Source: Blautia sp. SC05B48 (GTDB taxonomy: Bacteria > Bacillota > Clostridia > Lachnospirales > Lachnospiraceae). Taken from it: DNA of 64,000 nucleotides. Location: the NCBI RefSeq assembly GCF_005848555.1, contig NZ_CP040518.1, positions 2,805,501-2,869,500 on the forward strand, in the 5' to 3' direction. The notes below the pieces were generated by a model. The model did not search any database, was not told where the DNA came from, and saw only the letters and a program-made list of their open reading frames with translations. Both the position numbers and the translations under genes were made by a program. Each line of letters begins with the position of its first letter. Within the stretch, counting starts at the first letter, position 1. Of the stretch, positions 23,550 through 33,917 are shown piece by piece.

Positions 23550-24733
23550 CGGAGAAAAAACAGCAGCATAAGAAGAAAAGAGGAAAAGTTCAGCATATCA
23601 GAGGCTCTCCGAAAAAGAGAAAAATATCTGGAAAAGCTTTTTTTTCTTCAGAGAGTATCCCAGGAAAAATTCTTGCGGATGTGAAAAATCAGATTACGGA
23701 TAAGGCAAGTGAATTGAAGAGGGCAGATCAGAAAAAGCTGTTTTTAGCTAATTTCCCCTATCTGATGTTTGCTTATTTTTTCAATAAGATTGCCTGGCTG
23801 TATCGGGTAAACACCGGAGCAACTTCCTGGGATAAATTTATGAACACTATTACTTATTTTGAACTGGCGTTTCGGAATCTCTGGCCAAGCTTGAATCATA
23901 TGGATCTGTTTTGGGGAATTACAGGAGGCGTGGCTGTAAAGTTTATTATTATTTACCGCACGAAAAATGCCAGGAAATATCGGCTGGGTGTGGAGTATGG
24001 TTCTGCCAGATGGGGAACAGAAAAAGATATACGACCATATGCTGATCCTGAATTTGAAAATAATATTATTCTCACAGAAACAGAGAGTCTTACTATGTCA
24101 AGCAGACCAAAGAATCCGAAATACGCCAGGAATAAAAACATTCTGGTAATTGGCGGTTCCGGTTCTGGAAAAACCAGATTTTTTGTAAAGCCTAACATTA
24201 TGCAGATGCACAGCTCTTATGTGATTACTGATCCAAAGGGAACTGTGCTTCTGGAGGTTGGCAGTATGCTGGCAAAAGGCAGTCCGATGACGGATGAGAA
24301 TGGAAAAATAGTGCGGGACAAAGAGGGAAAAGTTATATACGAACCGTATAAAATCAAAGTTTTGAATACAATTAACTTCAAAAAATCCATGCACTATAAT
24401 CCATTTGTATATATCCGCAGTGAAAAAGATATTCTAAAACTGGTAACAACTATTATTGCTAATACCAAAGGTGAAGGGCAGCAATCGGGTGAGGATTTTT
24501 GGGTAAAGGCGGAAAAACTCTATTATTGTGCCCTGATTGGTTATATCTGGTATGAAGGCAGGGAAGAAGAAAAGAATTTCAATACTCTGTTGGAAATGAT
24601 CAATGTGTCAGAAGCCAGGGAAGATGATGAGAATTTCAAGAATCCAGTAGATCTGATGTTTGATGAACTGGAGCAGAAAGCCCCGAACCATTTTGCAGTA
24701 AGGCAGTACAAAAAATACAAGCTGGCTGCCGGT
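23546..24733 (+). pseudogene. VirD4/TraG coupling protein, N-terminal exon (interrupted by IME-A)
   Basis: The first 396 residues of the coupling ATPase are here: a basic N-terminus, two membrane segments near 70-150, and the Walker A VIGGSGSGKTRF near residue 205. The frame leaves the gene at GGT 24731-24733, where IME-A begins, and stops 18 bases later (24749-24751). The gene resumes in frame at GGT 39157. The coupling protein pumps DNA-relaxase into the type IV channel, so the integrated state should lack transfer. Confidence 0.9.
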
Positions 24734-24738
24734 GATAT

Positions 24739-26704
<1,966 letters not shown>

Positions 26705-26730
26705 CCATTACAGTGCAAAGGAGAATGAAC

Positions 26731-27084
26731 ATGAGCGAATTGACTTACACCCGCTGCGGAGATTACTACATCCCTGATCTGAAACTTTCCGAGCAGCCGG
26801 AGGCCCCCATCGGCAAGTATGGCCGTATGCGGCAACGCTACCTGAAGGAACACCGGCCCGGCCTTTATAGCAGCTTGATTTTGAGCGAAAAGCTGTACCC
26901 GCACCTGTTGGAGATTGATCGGGCGGCGCGGGAGCGGATGGACGCCATGCTGCCCCGCATGATGGAGGCGGCGGGCGTCACCGAGGAACTGAAAGCCCGT
27001 GCCCCCATGCGCTGGGTGGGGCTGATGAACACATTAACGGCACAGATTGAGGAAATTTTACTCAGGGAACTGATTTGCAGCTGA
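26731..27084 (+). CDS. tnpV: TnpV-family transposon protein
   Basis: The 117-residue protein starts at ATG 26731 after AAAGGAG. YTRCGDYYIPDLKL, GKYGRMRQRYLKEHRPGLYSSLIL and the MRWVGLMNTLTAQIEEILLRELI end match TnpV of Tn4451-like elements. Its role is not known; it usually travels with TnpX-type recombinases. A clear paralog is at 42947 in IME-B. Confidence 0.85.
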   Translation: MSELTYTRCGDYYIPDLKLSEQPEAPIGKYGRMRQRYLKEHRPGLYSSLILSEKLYPHLLEIDRAARERMDAMLPRMMEAAGVTEELKARAPMRWVGLMNTLTAQIEEILLRELICS

Positions 27085-27100
27085 ATGGGAGGTGTGGGAA

Positions 27101-27400
27101 ATGCTGACCTTTGAAAAGGTTCTGGAAGTGTTTCAGGCATATCTGGATGATGACCCTCTGTATGAGGTGGTTCAGACCAGCCACGGTTATACATTGATGG
27201 CATGGGAACCCCACCGGAATGACTGGTATAGCGCCGAGATACAGAAAACCCCAGAGGATTTACGGAACGCTTTGCTGGGTACATACGCCAACTTTCTGGA
27301 AGATAAAATTACCGGAAACGAGCGTGAACTGACTGTGACAGAAACCAGAGAAATCCAGCAGAGGTGTCAGGAACTTTTGGAAAAGTGCCGGGAACCTTGA
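27101..27400 (+). CDS. hypothetical protein next to TnpV
   Basis: ATG 27101 follows GGGAGGTG; a GTG at 27092 is less well placed. The 99-residue acidic protein contains VLEVFQAYLDDDPLYEVVQTSHGYTLMAWE and a helical, charged C-terminal half. It lies 16 bases after tnpV. It is a common companion of TnpV-type genes, but no function is known. Confidence 0.5.
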   Translation: MLTFEKVLEVFQAYLDDDPLYEVVQTSHGYTLMAWEPHRNDWYSAEIQKTPEDLRNALLGTYANFLEDKITGNERELTVTETREIQQRCQELLEKCREP

Positions 27401-27427
27401 TATAGAAATGCCAGAAGGAGGCCGCGA

Positions 27428-27796
27428 TTATGCGTCCTCCTTCTGCTTCGCAGTCTGTTCCATTTTGAGCGCCCCGTCTATGGCACCTTCGATAATCGGC
27501 AGGTATTCTTCAGGGCAGAGTTTCAGCTTGTGGCTGACCCGTTGCCGCTGTTCGCTTTCTTCCCGCATGATCTCCGGGTTAAAATACCGTTCCACGGGAA
27601 GTCCGCAGATCTTAATCAATTGGATCATCACAGGCAGGCTCGGAATTGCACCTTGATTCTCAATGTTGGCAAGATACCGCCATTCAATCCCAACCATTTC
27701 CGCCAATGTTTTTCGTGCCAGACGCTTTGCCTCTCGTGCGGCTTTGACATCTGCGCCGAAGGTTTCAAAACCGGGACAATCTTCAACTTTCGCCAT
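27428..27796 (-). CDS. XRE-family helix-turn-helix regulator
   Basis: The 122-residue protein, read from ATG 27796 on the minus strand, has a Cro/CI-like domain (FGADVKAAREAKRLARKTLAEMVGIEWRYLANIENQGAIPSLPV) followed by an acidic tail. It is transcribed away from the small DNA-binding gene at 27941, and the shared 140-base gap probably holds its operator. It likely controls IME-A maintenance or excision. Confidence 0.8.
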   Translation of the reverse strand: MAKVEDCPGFETFGADVKAAREAKRLARKTLAEMVGIEWRYLANIENQGAIPSLPVMIQLIKICGLPVERYFNPEIMREESEQRQRVSHKLKLCPEEYLPIIEGAIDGALKMEQTAKQKEDA

Positions 27797-27940
27797 ATAA
27801 TATCACCCTGTTACATTGTATAATTCATACTTCGCCTGTGGAATGTCACTGTATGCAGGTTAGTTGAAGTTTATAATTCATATCCCGTTTCTTGCATTGT
27901 TCGAAAAAGAGAACTATAATGTACTCTGTGGAGGTGCGAA

Positions 27941-28120
27941 ATGGACTATATGACATTGAAAGAGGCCGCCGAAAAGTGGGGCGTGACACCTCGTAGTGCA
28001 AATTATTATTGCGCTGGTGGGCGTATCCCTGGCGCTGTGAATATGGCTGGTGTTTGGCTGATCCCAAAGGACGCGGAAAAGCCGACTGATAGACGCAGAA
28101 AGGAGTTTCAACATGAATAA
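27941..28120 (+). CDS. small excisionase-like helix-turn-helix protein
   Basis: This 59-residue protein (MDYMTLKEAAEKWGVTPRSA..., then GRIPGAVNMAGVWLIPKDA) has the winged-helix plan of excisionases and MerR-like DNA-binding proteins. GGAGG lies 6 bases before ATG 27941. It overlaps the response-regulator gene by eight bases. It may be the recombination directionality factor of IME-A or a regulator of the cassette. Confidence 0.7.
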   Translation: MDYMTLKEAAEKWGVTPRSANYYCAGGRIPGAVNMAGVWLIPKDAEKPTDRRRKEFQHE

Positions 28121-28778
28121 TGTTTTAATTATCGAAGATGATAAAGAAATTTGCGTTATGATAAAAGACCATCTGGAAAAGTACAATTATCAAGTCTTCT
28201 TCACACTTACTGGTGCAAATGCGATTGAACGTATAAAAGAATTATCCCCAGATTTAATTATTTTAGATTTAATGCTTCCTTTTATCAGTGGAGATGAGTT
28301 AATTAGAAATATCAGAAAATTTTCAGACGTACCTGTAATTGTTGTTTCTGCAAAAAGTTTAACATTCAACAAAGTCGAACTGCTACGCTTGGGTGCTGAT
28401 GACTATTTAACAAAGCCGTTTGATTTGGACGAATTACTAGCGCGAATTGAACGCAATTTGCTAAGAAGTCAAAAAGATACTCCCAATCTTTGTTTGACCT
28501 TTGGAGAACTTTCCATTAATACATCTTCAAAAATAGTTACTGTTGCAGACGAAATTATTGTGCTTACAGCAAAAGAGTATCAACTTGTAGAACTACTGGC
28601 GAAATATCCTGATAAAGTTTTTTCTAAGCAAAATCTTTATGAAAGTATTTGGCAAGAACCATTTGCAAGGGATAATGATGTCATTAACACACATATAAGT
28701 AACTTACGAAAAAAATTAAAGGGCGAAGGCTGCCGAATTAAGACCATATGGGGCTTGGGTTACCGATTTGCAAAGTGA
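28113..28778 (+). CDS. OmpR-family response regulator
   Basis: The 221-residue protein has a receiver domain (EDD at 8-10, phosphoacceptor Asp52 in LIILDLMLP, Lys in LTKPF) and a winged-helix output domain (DNDVINTHISNLRKKL). With the kinase at 30597 it forms a two-component system flanking an ABC transporter, an arrangement typical of antimicrobial-peptide sensing. Codon use is AT-rich, unlike the surrounding IME-A genes. Confidence 0.93.
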   Translation: MNNVLIIEDDKEICVMIKDHLEKYNYQVFFTLTGANAIERIKELSPDLIILDLMLPFISGDELIRNIRKFSDVPVIVVSAKSLTFNKVELLRLGADDYLTKPFDLDELLARIERNLLRSQKDTPNLCLTFGELSINTSSKIVTVADEIIVLTAKEYQLVELLAKYPDKVFSKQNLYESIWQEPFARDNDVINTHISNLRKKLKGEGCRIKTIWGLGYRFAK

Positions 28779-28862
28779 GCTTTAGATAATCTTTAGCTTT
28801 ACCTTTAGATTATTCAAGGAATTGTCTGCGATACTAAATAACAAGAAAGGAGCTGTGAAAAA

Positions 28863-29783
28863 ATGAACGTAACAGTTTTTGAAGCTATCAACATCACAAA
28901 AAAGTATCGCAATACACTAGCCCTAAATCAAGTATCTATGTCTGTAATGCAAGGAGATATTTATGGGTTTATCGGAGAAAACGGTGCCGGTAAAACAACA
29001 ATGATTCGTTTACTAACCGGACTGGCAGAACCTACTACTGGCAAAATTGCTTTATTCGGTGAAAGCAATAAGAAACTTGCAAAGCAGCGTGAGCGCATTG
29101 GCTGTATTATTGAGAGCCCTTCTCTTTATCTTGATATGACAGCCTATGAAAATTTGGAGGTACAACGTTTGCAACGCGGTATTCCAGGAAAAGGTTGCAT
29201 TGATAATGCTTTAGCATTAGTTGGTTTGAAAGATACCGGAAAGAAAAAAGCAAAAGATTTCTCTTTGGGTATGCGGCAGAGACTAGCTCTCGCAATCGCT
29301 TTGCTTGGGAATCCTGAATTTCTCGTACTAGATGAACCAATTAACGGACTAGACCCTACTGGAATTATCGAATTAAGAAACTTACTCAAAAGACTAAATA
29401 AAGAACGTGGAATCACTATTTTGATTTCAAGTCACATTCTCACGGAACTTCATCAATTAGCAAATAGATATGGTATCTTACATGAGGGGAAACTTTTACA
29501 GGAAATTACCGCTACAGAGTTAGACAAACGCTGCAAAAAGCATTTGTTGTTGCAAGTGAATGATGTAGCTGCTGCTAGTGTTTTATTGGAAAGCAAACTG
29601 AATACTTCAAATTTTTCTGTTATGCCAGACAAAAGTATTCATCTATATGATTATGTTGAAAATGCCGGAAAAGTATCAGCGTTGCTAAGTGCAAATAACA
29701 TTACGATTTATCAGTTAGCACAATCTGGAGATAGTCTTGAAACTTATTACACTAATTTGATAGGAGGGTGCCAAAATGATTAA
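28863..29783 (+). CDS. ABC transporter ATP-binding protein (lantibiotic/bacitracin-resistance type)
   Basis: The 306-residue ATPase has Walker A GENGAGKTT, signature LGMRQRLALA (a variant of LSGGQ), Walker B FLVLDEPINGLD and the H-loop SSH. It resembles BcrA/LanF-type exporters that remove peptide antibiotics from the membrane. It overlaps the permease gene by eight bases. AAGGAG precedes the ATG. Confidence 0.92.
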   Translation: MNVTVFEAINITKKYRNTLALNQVSMSVMQGDIYGFIGENGAGKTTMIRLLTGLAEPTTGKIALFGESNKKLAKQRERIGCIIESPSLYLDMTAYENLEVQRLQRGIPGKGCIDNALALVGLKDTGKKKAKDFSLGMRQRLALAIALLGNPEFLVLDEPINGLDPTGIIELRNLLKRLNKERGITILISSHILTELHQLANRYGILHEGKLLQEITATELDKRCKKHLLLQVNDVAAASVLLESKLNTSNFSVMPDKSIHLYDYVENAGKVSALLSANNITIYQLAQSGDSLETYYTNLIGGCQND

Positions 29784-30582
29784 CCATTTTAAAGCTGAAT
29801 TTTATAAATTGCGTCACTCAAAGATATTGATAACTATATTAGGCGTATGTGCGGCGGTTATAATGGTCTCTTTTGCACTTGGTGACATGACTTTTTTTGG
29901 AGCCGGAGATGGAACAGAAAGTGTAATCGGATTTCAAGCTAAGTGTTATCTATCTAGTGAAATACCAACGTTTCAAACTGTTGCCCGCTCATCTCTTGCA
30001 TATACAGCCTTTTTCTGGATTATTGGCATTTTATTTGCAACCATATTTTTTACAAAAGAATATAATACGGGTACAATCAAATTATCTGTTGCATACGGCA
30101 CTAAACGAACTATTCTCTACTACACCAAAGCGATTACAATATTGGTGGTGTCTCTGATAACGTATCTGATTTTTGTAGCTACATTTTTCGTTATTGAAAT
30201 CATACAATCCGGTTACATTCCAACTGCGAGTGAAGTAATAAACCTTTTGGGATGGGCTCTTGCTTGCGGAACGGTTTTATTAGCATTAGAAAGCATTTCT
30301 ATTTTTTTATGTGTCGTTATTCAAAATACAGGGATTGTAACAGGGATTTGCTGCTTATATGTATTCAGTGGAGCGTCTGTTTACTTAATGCTATGGAGTG
30401 ATATGGAGACGGTTTCAATACCCTTAAAATTTTTTGTATATGGAAATCCTATGTACTATTGGATGAATTTCAGCTCTTGTCGCACAATGGGTATTATTGA
30501 GCATTTACCATTCTATTTCATAGGGTGCATTTCTCTTTTGATTGTTGGCGGTCTTATTATGATTAGAAAAGAAATCAAGTAA
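29776..30582 (+). CDS. ABC transporter permease
   Basis: The 268-residue protein has six predicted membrane segments, from ILITILGVCAAVIMVSFAL to FIGCISLLIVGGLIMI, in the pattern of ABC-2-type permeases of the LanE/G or BcrB class. A single permease is present, so the transporter may be a homodimer of this subunit with the ATPase. The substrate is probably a cell-wall-active peptide, inferred only from context. Confidence 0.88.
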   Translation: MINHFKAEFYKLRHSKILITILGVCAAVIMVSFALGDMTFFGAGDGTESVIGFQAKCYLSSEIPTFQTVARSSLAYTAFFWIIGILFATIFFTKEYNTGTIKLSVAYGTKRTILYYTKAITILVVSLITYLIFVATFFVIEIIQSGYIPTASEVINLLGWALACGTVLLALESISIFLCVVIQNTGIVTGICCLYVFSGASVYLMLWSDMETVSIPLKFFVYGNPMYYWMNFSSCRTMGIIEHLPFYFIGCISLLIVGGLIMIRKEIK

Positions 30583-30596
30583 AAGGGAGGTAGAAT

Positions 30597-31511
30597 ATGG
30601 GTTGGGCGATTATGTTTCTTGTTCTGATAGCATTGGTCATTATCCTTTCAATTTCTTTAATTAACTGGAAAATACAGATATATAAAGTAATCGTCCAACT
30701 AAATGCTATTCTGAATAGAAAAACGAAAAAGTTAGTTACAGTGTCTTTATCTGATAGGCGGTTAGAGCATTTGGTTGAAATCATAAATCAGATTGTATCA
30801 AAAGATAATATTTATCTGGGCGAAATTCAAAAAAAGGAGAATGAATTAAAAGAGAATATTTCTTGCCTTTCTCATGATTTACGGACACCACTAACTTCCA
30901 TTCGCGGATATTTGCAACTTCTATCAAGTGCGCCTGATGAAAAAAGAGCGGAATATATTTCAGCATTATCCGGAAAAGCATTGAGATTAGAACGTCTCAT
31001 AGATGACTTTTATCAAATCTCTCTTTTAGAAGCAGGACAATATCCATTTTACTATGAAAAGGTTGAGCTATGCTCATTGCTTACTGAAATCCTGCTAGAC
31101 AATTATTCGATTTTCAGCGTTAATGGAATTGAACCCCAAATAGAAATACCTAATATGGACATCTATCTTAATGCTGACAGAAAGGCGTGTATTCGCATTA
31201 TACAAAATCTTATATTCAATGCGGTAACATCCACTACAAATAATGTTGTAATTCAACTAATTAATATCGCAGATTCTGTACAACTCTGTATTAAAAATCC
31301 TGTTGCATCTATTCCTACAGAAGAATATTCAAAACTGTTGGAACGCTTTTATGTAGCAGATGTTTCAAGAAGTAATGGTACGTCTGGACAAGGACTTTAC
31401 ATTGTGAAAAAGCTATTACTTATGATGAATTGTACAAATCCAATAATTGAAATACATGACCATAATTTTATGATTACGATTGATTTTTCGCCCTTACTCA
31501 TAAAGAAATAA
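30597..31511 (+). CDS. sensor histidine kinase
   Basis: The 304-residue kinase has one N-terminal membrane helix (IMFLVLIALVIILSISLI), the H-box SCLSHDLRTPLTSIRGY, an N-box NLIFNAV and the G-box GTSGQGLYIVKKL. The extracellular sensing part is nearly absent, as in BceS-type intramembrane kinases that sense through their transporter. It pairs with the regulator at 28113. Confidence 0.92.
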   Translation: MGWAIMFLVLIALVIILSISLINWKIQIYKVIVQLNAILNRKTKKLVTVSLSDRRLEHLVEIINQIVSKDNIYLGEIQKKENELKENISCLSHDLRTPLTSIRGYLQLLSSAPDEKRAEYISALSGKALRLERLIDDFYQISLLEAGQYPFYYEKVELCSLLTEILLDNYSIFSVNGIEPQIEIPNMDIYLNADRKACIRIIQNLIFNAVTSTTNNVVIQLINIADSVQLCIKNPVASIPTEEYSKLLERFYVADVSRSNGTSGQGLYIVKKLLLMMNCTNPIIEIHDHNFMITIDFSPLLIKK

Positions 31512-31582
31512 TCTGCCGGACGACGGCAAAAGAAAAAAAGCCGTCGCAAAGCAGAGGTATTTTCACGCGCCATTTCTAAATT

Positions 31583-31620
31583 ACGGCGGCTTTGATTTTC
31601 AGAGCCGCCGTTTCTTTTTG
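31583..31620 (+). terminator. terminator after the two-component/ABC cassette
   Basis: ACGGCGGCT and AGCCGCCGT pair around a short T-rich loop, followed by TTTCTTTTT. A second CACGGCGGC/GCCGCCGTG hairpin lies at 31662-31692, with an AGGAGG in its loop. Confidence 0.7.
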
Positions 31621-31695
31621 CCTATCGGCAAGTCTACGACGACCCTAACACCGTGTAAATCCACGGCGGCATATAGGAGGATTGCCGCCGTGTCT

Positions 31696-31797
31696 ATGCT
31701 TGCCTTTTTTCACAGTACCCATGACCTGCACCAGCTAAAAAAAGCCTGTTCCCAGCAGCGGAGCAATGCGGTCAGAAGTATGCACTATACCATGTAA
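31696..31797 (+). CDS. possible 33-residue leader peptide
   Basis: ATG 31696 (or GTG 31690) opens a short frame MLAFFHSTHDLHQLKKACSQ... ending at 31797. The AGGAGG that could serve it sits in the loop of the 31662-31692 hairpin. It could be a leader whose translation controls the sigma-like gene downstream. Evidence is only the frame and the hairpin context. The rest of 31798-31928 shows no gene. Confidence 0.3.
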   Translation: MLAFFHSTHDLHQLKKACSQQRSNAVRSMHYTM

Positions 31798-31928
31798 CTA
31801 AACAGCAAAATATACTCTATTACGCTCGTATGGCTTTATGCCGTCCGGGCGCTTTTTTGTCCCTGTGGAGCCGGAACATCGGGTCAGCATGGCTCGAACT
31901 TTATCCCCAGTGCCGTTCTCCGCCGCCC

Positions 31929-31959
31929 CCATTCAGATTTACCAAAAAAATCTGAATGG
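31929..31959 (+). promoter_or_regulatory. 12-bp perfect hairpin before a sigma-like gene
   Basis: CCATTCAGATTT (31929-31940) pairs exactly with AAATCTGAATGG (31948-31959) over a seven-base loop. The last bases touch the GGAGG of the gene at 31971, so the stem could hide the ribosome site or terminate. Confidence 0.5.
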
Positions 31960-31970
31960 AGGAAAGGCAG

Positions 31971-32384
31971 ATGGAAGTTACCATCAATTATAACGGACAA
32001 GCTGTGGCCGTGGAGGTTACGCTGGAAGTCTATGAATTTCTTGACCGGGCCGATCATAAAACGGAGAACCTGTTCCATGAACAGCGGCGGCATTGGGACG
32101 GGCGGGAGTTTGACGAGTACATAGCTTTTACCGAGGGCGTGGGCGTTTACAGTGAAACGCCGGAGGAATACCTTTGCCGCATGGAAACGCTGCATGAGCT
32201 GATGGCTGTTCTGGACACCTGTACCGAGGCCCAGCGCCGCCGGTTCCTGCTCTATGCGCTTGACGGGCTGAGCCTTGCAGAGATTGGTGTGCTGTGCGGC
32301 TGCTCCAAAGTGGCTGTGTATCAAAGTGTGGAGGCGGTCAGAAAAAAATTTATAAATTTCTTTGAGAACAGGCTTAACGAATGA
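31971..32384 (+). CDS. sigma-region-4-like protein 1 of IME-A
   Basis: ATG 31971 follows GGAGGAAAGG. The 137-residue protein begins with an EVTINYNGQAVAVEV strand pair and ends with a helix-turn-helix (CTEAQRRRFLLYALDGLSLAEIGVLCGCSKVAVYQSVEAVRKKF) like sigma region 4. It lacks region 2. It is the first of three consecutive proteins of this kind, which suggests a regulatory cascade for mobilization genes. Confidence 0.7.
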   Translation: MEVTINYNGQAVAVEVTLEVYEFLDRADHKTENLFHEQRRHWDGREFDEYIAFTEGVGVYSETPEEYLCRMETLHELMAVLDTCTEAQRRRFLLYALDGLSLAEIGVLCGCSKVAVYQSVEAVRKKFINFFENRLNE

Positions 32385-32487
32385 CCTGTTTTCGGGCTAC
32401 CAAGTGAAAGGGATCATTTCCCTTATCTCGGCGAGGGGCGGACAGCGGACGAGCTGTCCGCCTCTCCGATTTTCAGGAGGTAAGCCT

Positions 32488-32940
32488 ATGAAAACAATCA
32501 ATCTGCGGTGGATGTATCCCCACTACCGGCATGACGAGTTTGTGGATGTTACGGACGAGGTATGGGCAGCGATGTATCAGGCCAAGCGGGAGATGGAGAA
32601 CTATGAGCGTCGGAAAGTCTACCACCGCGCCTACTACTCTCTGGACGCATACAGCTGGCTGGAAAATTACGCACTGGAACACAGCAGATCGCCGGAAGAT
32701 ATTTTGCTGGAACGAGAAGAAATGACCACCCGCCTATACCTGATTGCAGCTCTGCCGGTGGCTCTGGCTCATGCCACTCCGACACAGGCCCGCCGTGTTC
32801 ACGCCTACTACATTGCTGGTATCAAGCAGCCGGAAATCTCTCGGATAGAGGGCGTCCACAGCAGCAAGGTTAGCGTTGCCATCCGCCGGGGTCTGCGGAA
32901 TATGCGCCGCTGCTATGATGGCCTTTTCCAAACAGAGTGA
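32488..32940 (+). CDS. sigma-region-4-like protein 2 of IME-A
   Basis: ATG 32488 follows CAGGAGG. The 150-residue protein begins MKTINLRWMYPHYRHDEFVDVTDEVW, has RKVYHRAYYSLDA, and ends with a helix-turn-helix (ATPTQARRVHAYYIAGIKQPEISRIEGVHSS). It is a paralog of the next gene. Such proteins are annotated as sigma-factor-like regulators in clostridial elements. They are not full sigma factors. Confidence 0.7.
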   Translation: MKTINLRWMYPHYRHDEFVDVTDEVWAAMYQAKREMENYERRKVYHRAYYSLDAYSWLENYALEHSRSPEDILLEREEMTTRLYLIAALPVALAHATPTQARRVHAYYIAGIKQPEISRIEGVHSSKVSVAIRRGLRNMRRCYDGLFQTE

Positions 32941-32950
32941 GGGCGTGCCT

Positions 32951-33412
32951 ATGCAGACTATCAATCTCAAACAATATTATCCATTTTGCAAAGAGGACAT
33001 TTTTTTGGAGGTGTCCGATGAGATCGTCGAAGCGTTTCTTCTGGATAAGAGAGCCGAGGCCGCCAGAGATCGCAAGATGTTCCGGTATAAGGCGTTTTAT
33101 TCCCTCGATTGTAACGATGGAATCGAAAATGCTGCAATCGGCTGGGCGCAGCCATCGCCAGAGGATCATCTGATAGAAAAAGAGGAATTAGCCGAATACG
33201 AAGAACTGATACGGCGATTGTACGAAGCCATTTCTTCCCTGCCACCTATGCAGGCCCGCCGTGTCCATGCCCGCTATATGCTGGGTATGAAAGTGAAAGA
33301 TATTGCCGCAATGGAGGGTATCACGCCATCACAGGCGGGAAAATCCATCCATGCCGCACTGCGGAGGCTGCGCCGGTACTTTGCTCGACAGAAATGGACG
33401 GTCAATCTATGA
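32951..33412 (+). CDS. sigma-region-4-like protein 3 of IME-A
   Basis: ATG 32951 opens a 153-residue frame, MQTINLKQYYPFCKEDIFLEVSDEI, with RKMFRYKAFYSLDCN and a C-terminal helix-turn-helix (LPPMQARRVHARYMLGMKVKDIAAMEGITPS). It shares the same layout as gene 32488, so the two arose by duplication. No ribosome site is strong; translation may be coupled to the gene ten bases upstream. Confidence 0.7.
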   Translation: MQTINLKQYYPFCKEDIFLEVSDEIVEAFLLDKRAEAARDRKMFRYKAFYSLDCNDGIENAAIGWAQPSPEDHLIEKEELAEYEELIRRLYEAISSLPPMQARRVHARYMLGMKVKDIAAMEGITPSQAGKSIHAALRRLRRYFARQKWTVNL

Positions 33413-33440
33413 GTATTTCCAAAGAAAAGAGGTGCCTGAC

Positions 33441-33731
33441 ATGAACGAAAAAATTACAGCCCACCCCCAAAAAGAAGAACGGGAGAAAGTCCTGAAGGAG
33501 ATTCGACAGCTTGAAAACCGCAAGAAGATTTTGGAGAACAAGCAGCGGAACGAAGAACGCAGGGTTCGCACCCGCCGCCTGATTGAGCGCGGAGCCATTT
33601 TGGAGGGTATTTTTCCGCTGCTTCCCAACCTTTCCGGCGCAGAGGTCAAAGCATTTCTGATTGCCCTGTCCCATCTTCCGGGGGCTGTGGAATTGACTGC
33701 AAACCTGCCAAAATCCGGGAACACGCCATAA
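33441..33731 (+). CDS. DUF3847-type small protein beside oriT
   Basis: The 96-residue basic, coiled-coil protein (EEREKVLKEIRQLENRKKILENKQRN, RTRRLIERGAILE) starts at ATG 33441 after GAGGTG. Its stop lies three bases before the oriT stem. A relative sits directly before the IME-B relaxase at 54286. Location and charge suggest a relaxosome accessory protein that binds oriT; that role is inference. Confidence 0.7.
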   Translation: MNEKITAHPQKEEREKVLKEIRQLENRKKILENKQRNEERRVRTRRLIERGAILEGIFPLLPNLSGAEVKAFLIALSHLPGAVELTANLPKSGNTP

Positions 33732-33733
33732 GT

Positions 33734-33760
33734 CCCTTGTTTACAAGGGCGCACTTATAC
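33734..33760. other. oriT of IME-A, IncQ/MOBQ type
   Basis: CCCTTG-TTTA-CAAGGG (33734-33749) is a perfect inverted repeat touching CGCACTTATAC. Its complement, TAAGTGCGCCCT, is the known nick-region core of IncQ plasmids such as RSF1010. The MobA/MobL relaxase gene starts about 160 bases downstream. Confidence 0.8.
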
Positions 33761-33917
33761 ACCGTTGCCGGTGCTGTGCGCCCTGCCGGGGGCGTTGCGT
33801 ACTTCGTCCGCGATGGGAAGCTACGCTCCCCAAACCCCTTGTGCGCTCTGCGCAGCCAGACACCCGCTTTGCGTTTGTCCGGCTCCACAGAGCCTGTTAT
33901 CCCCTCACTAAAAGGAG

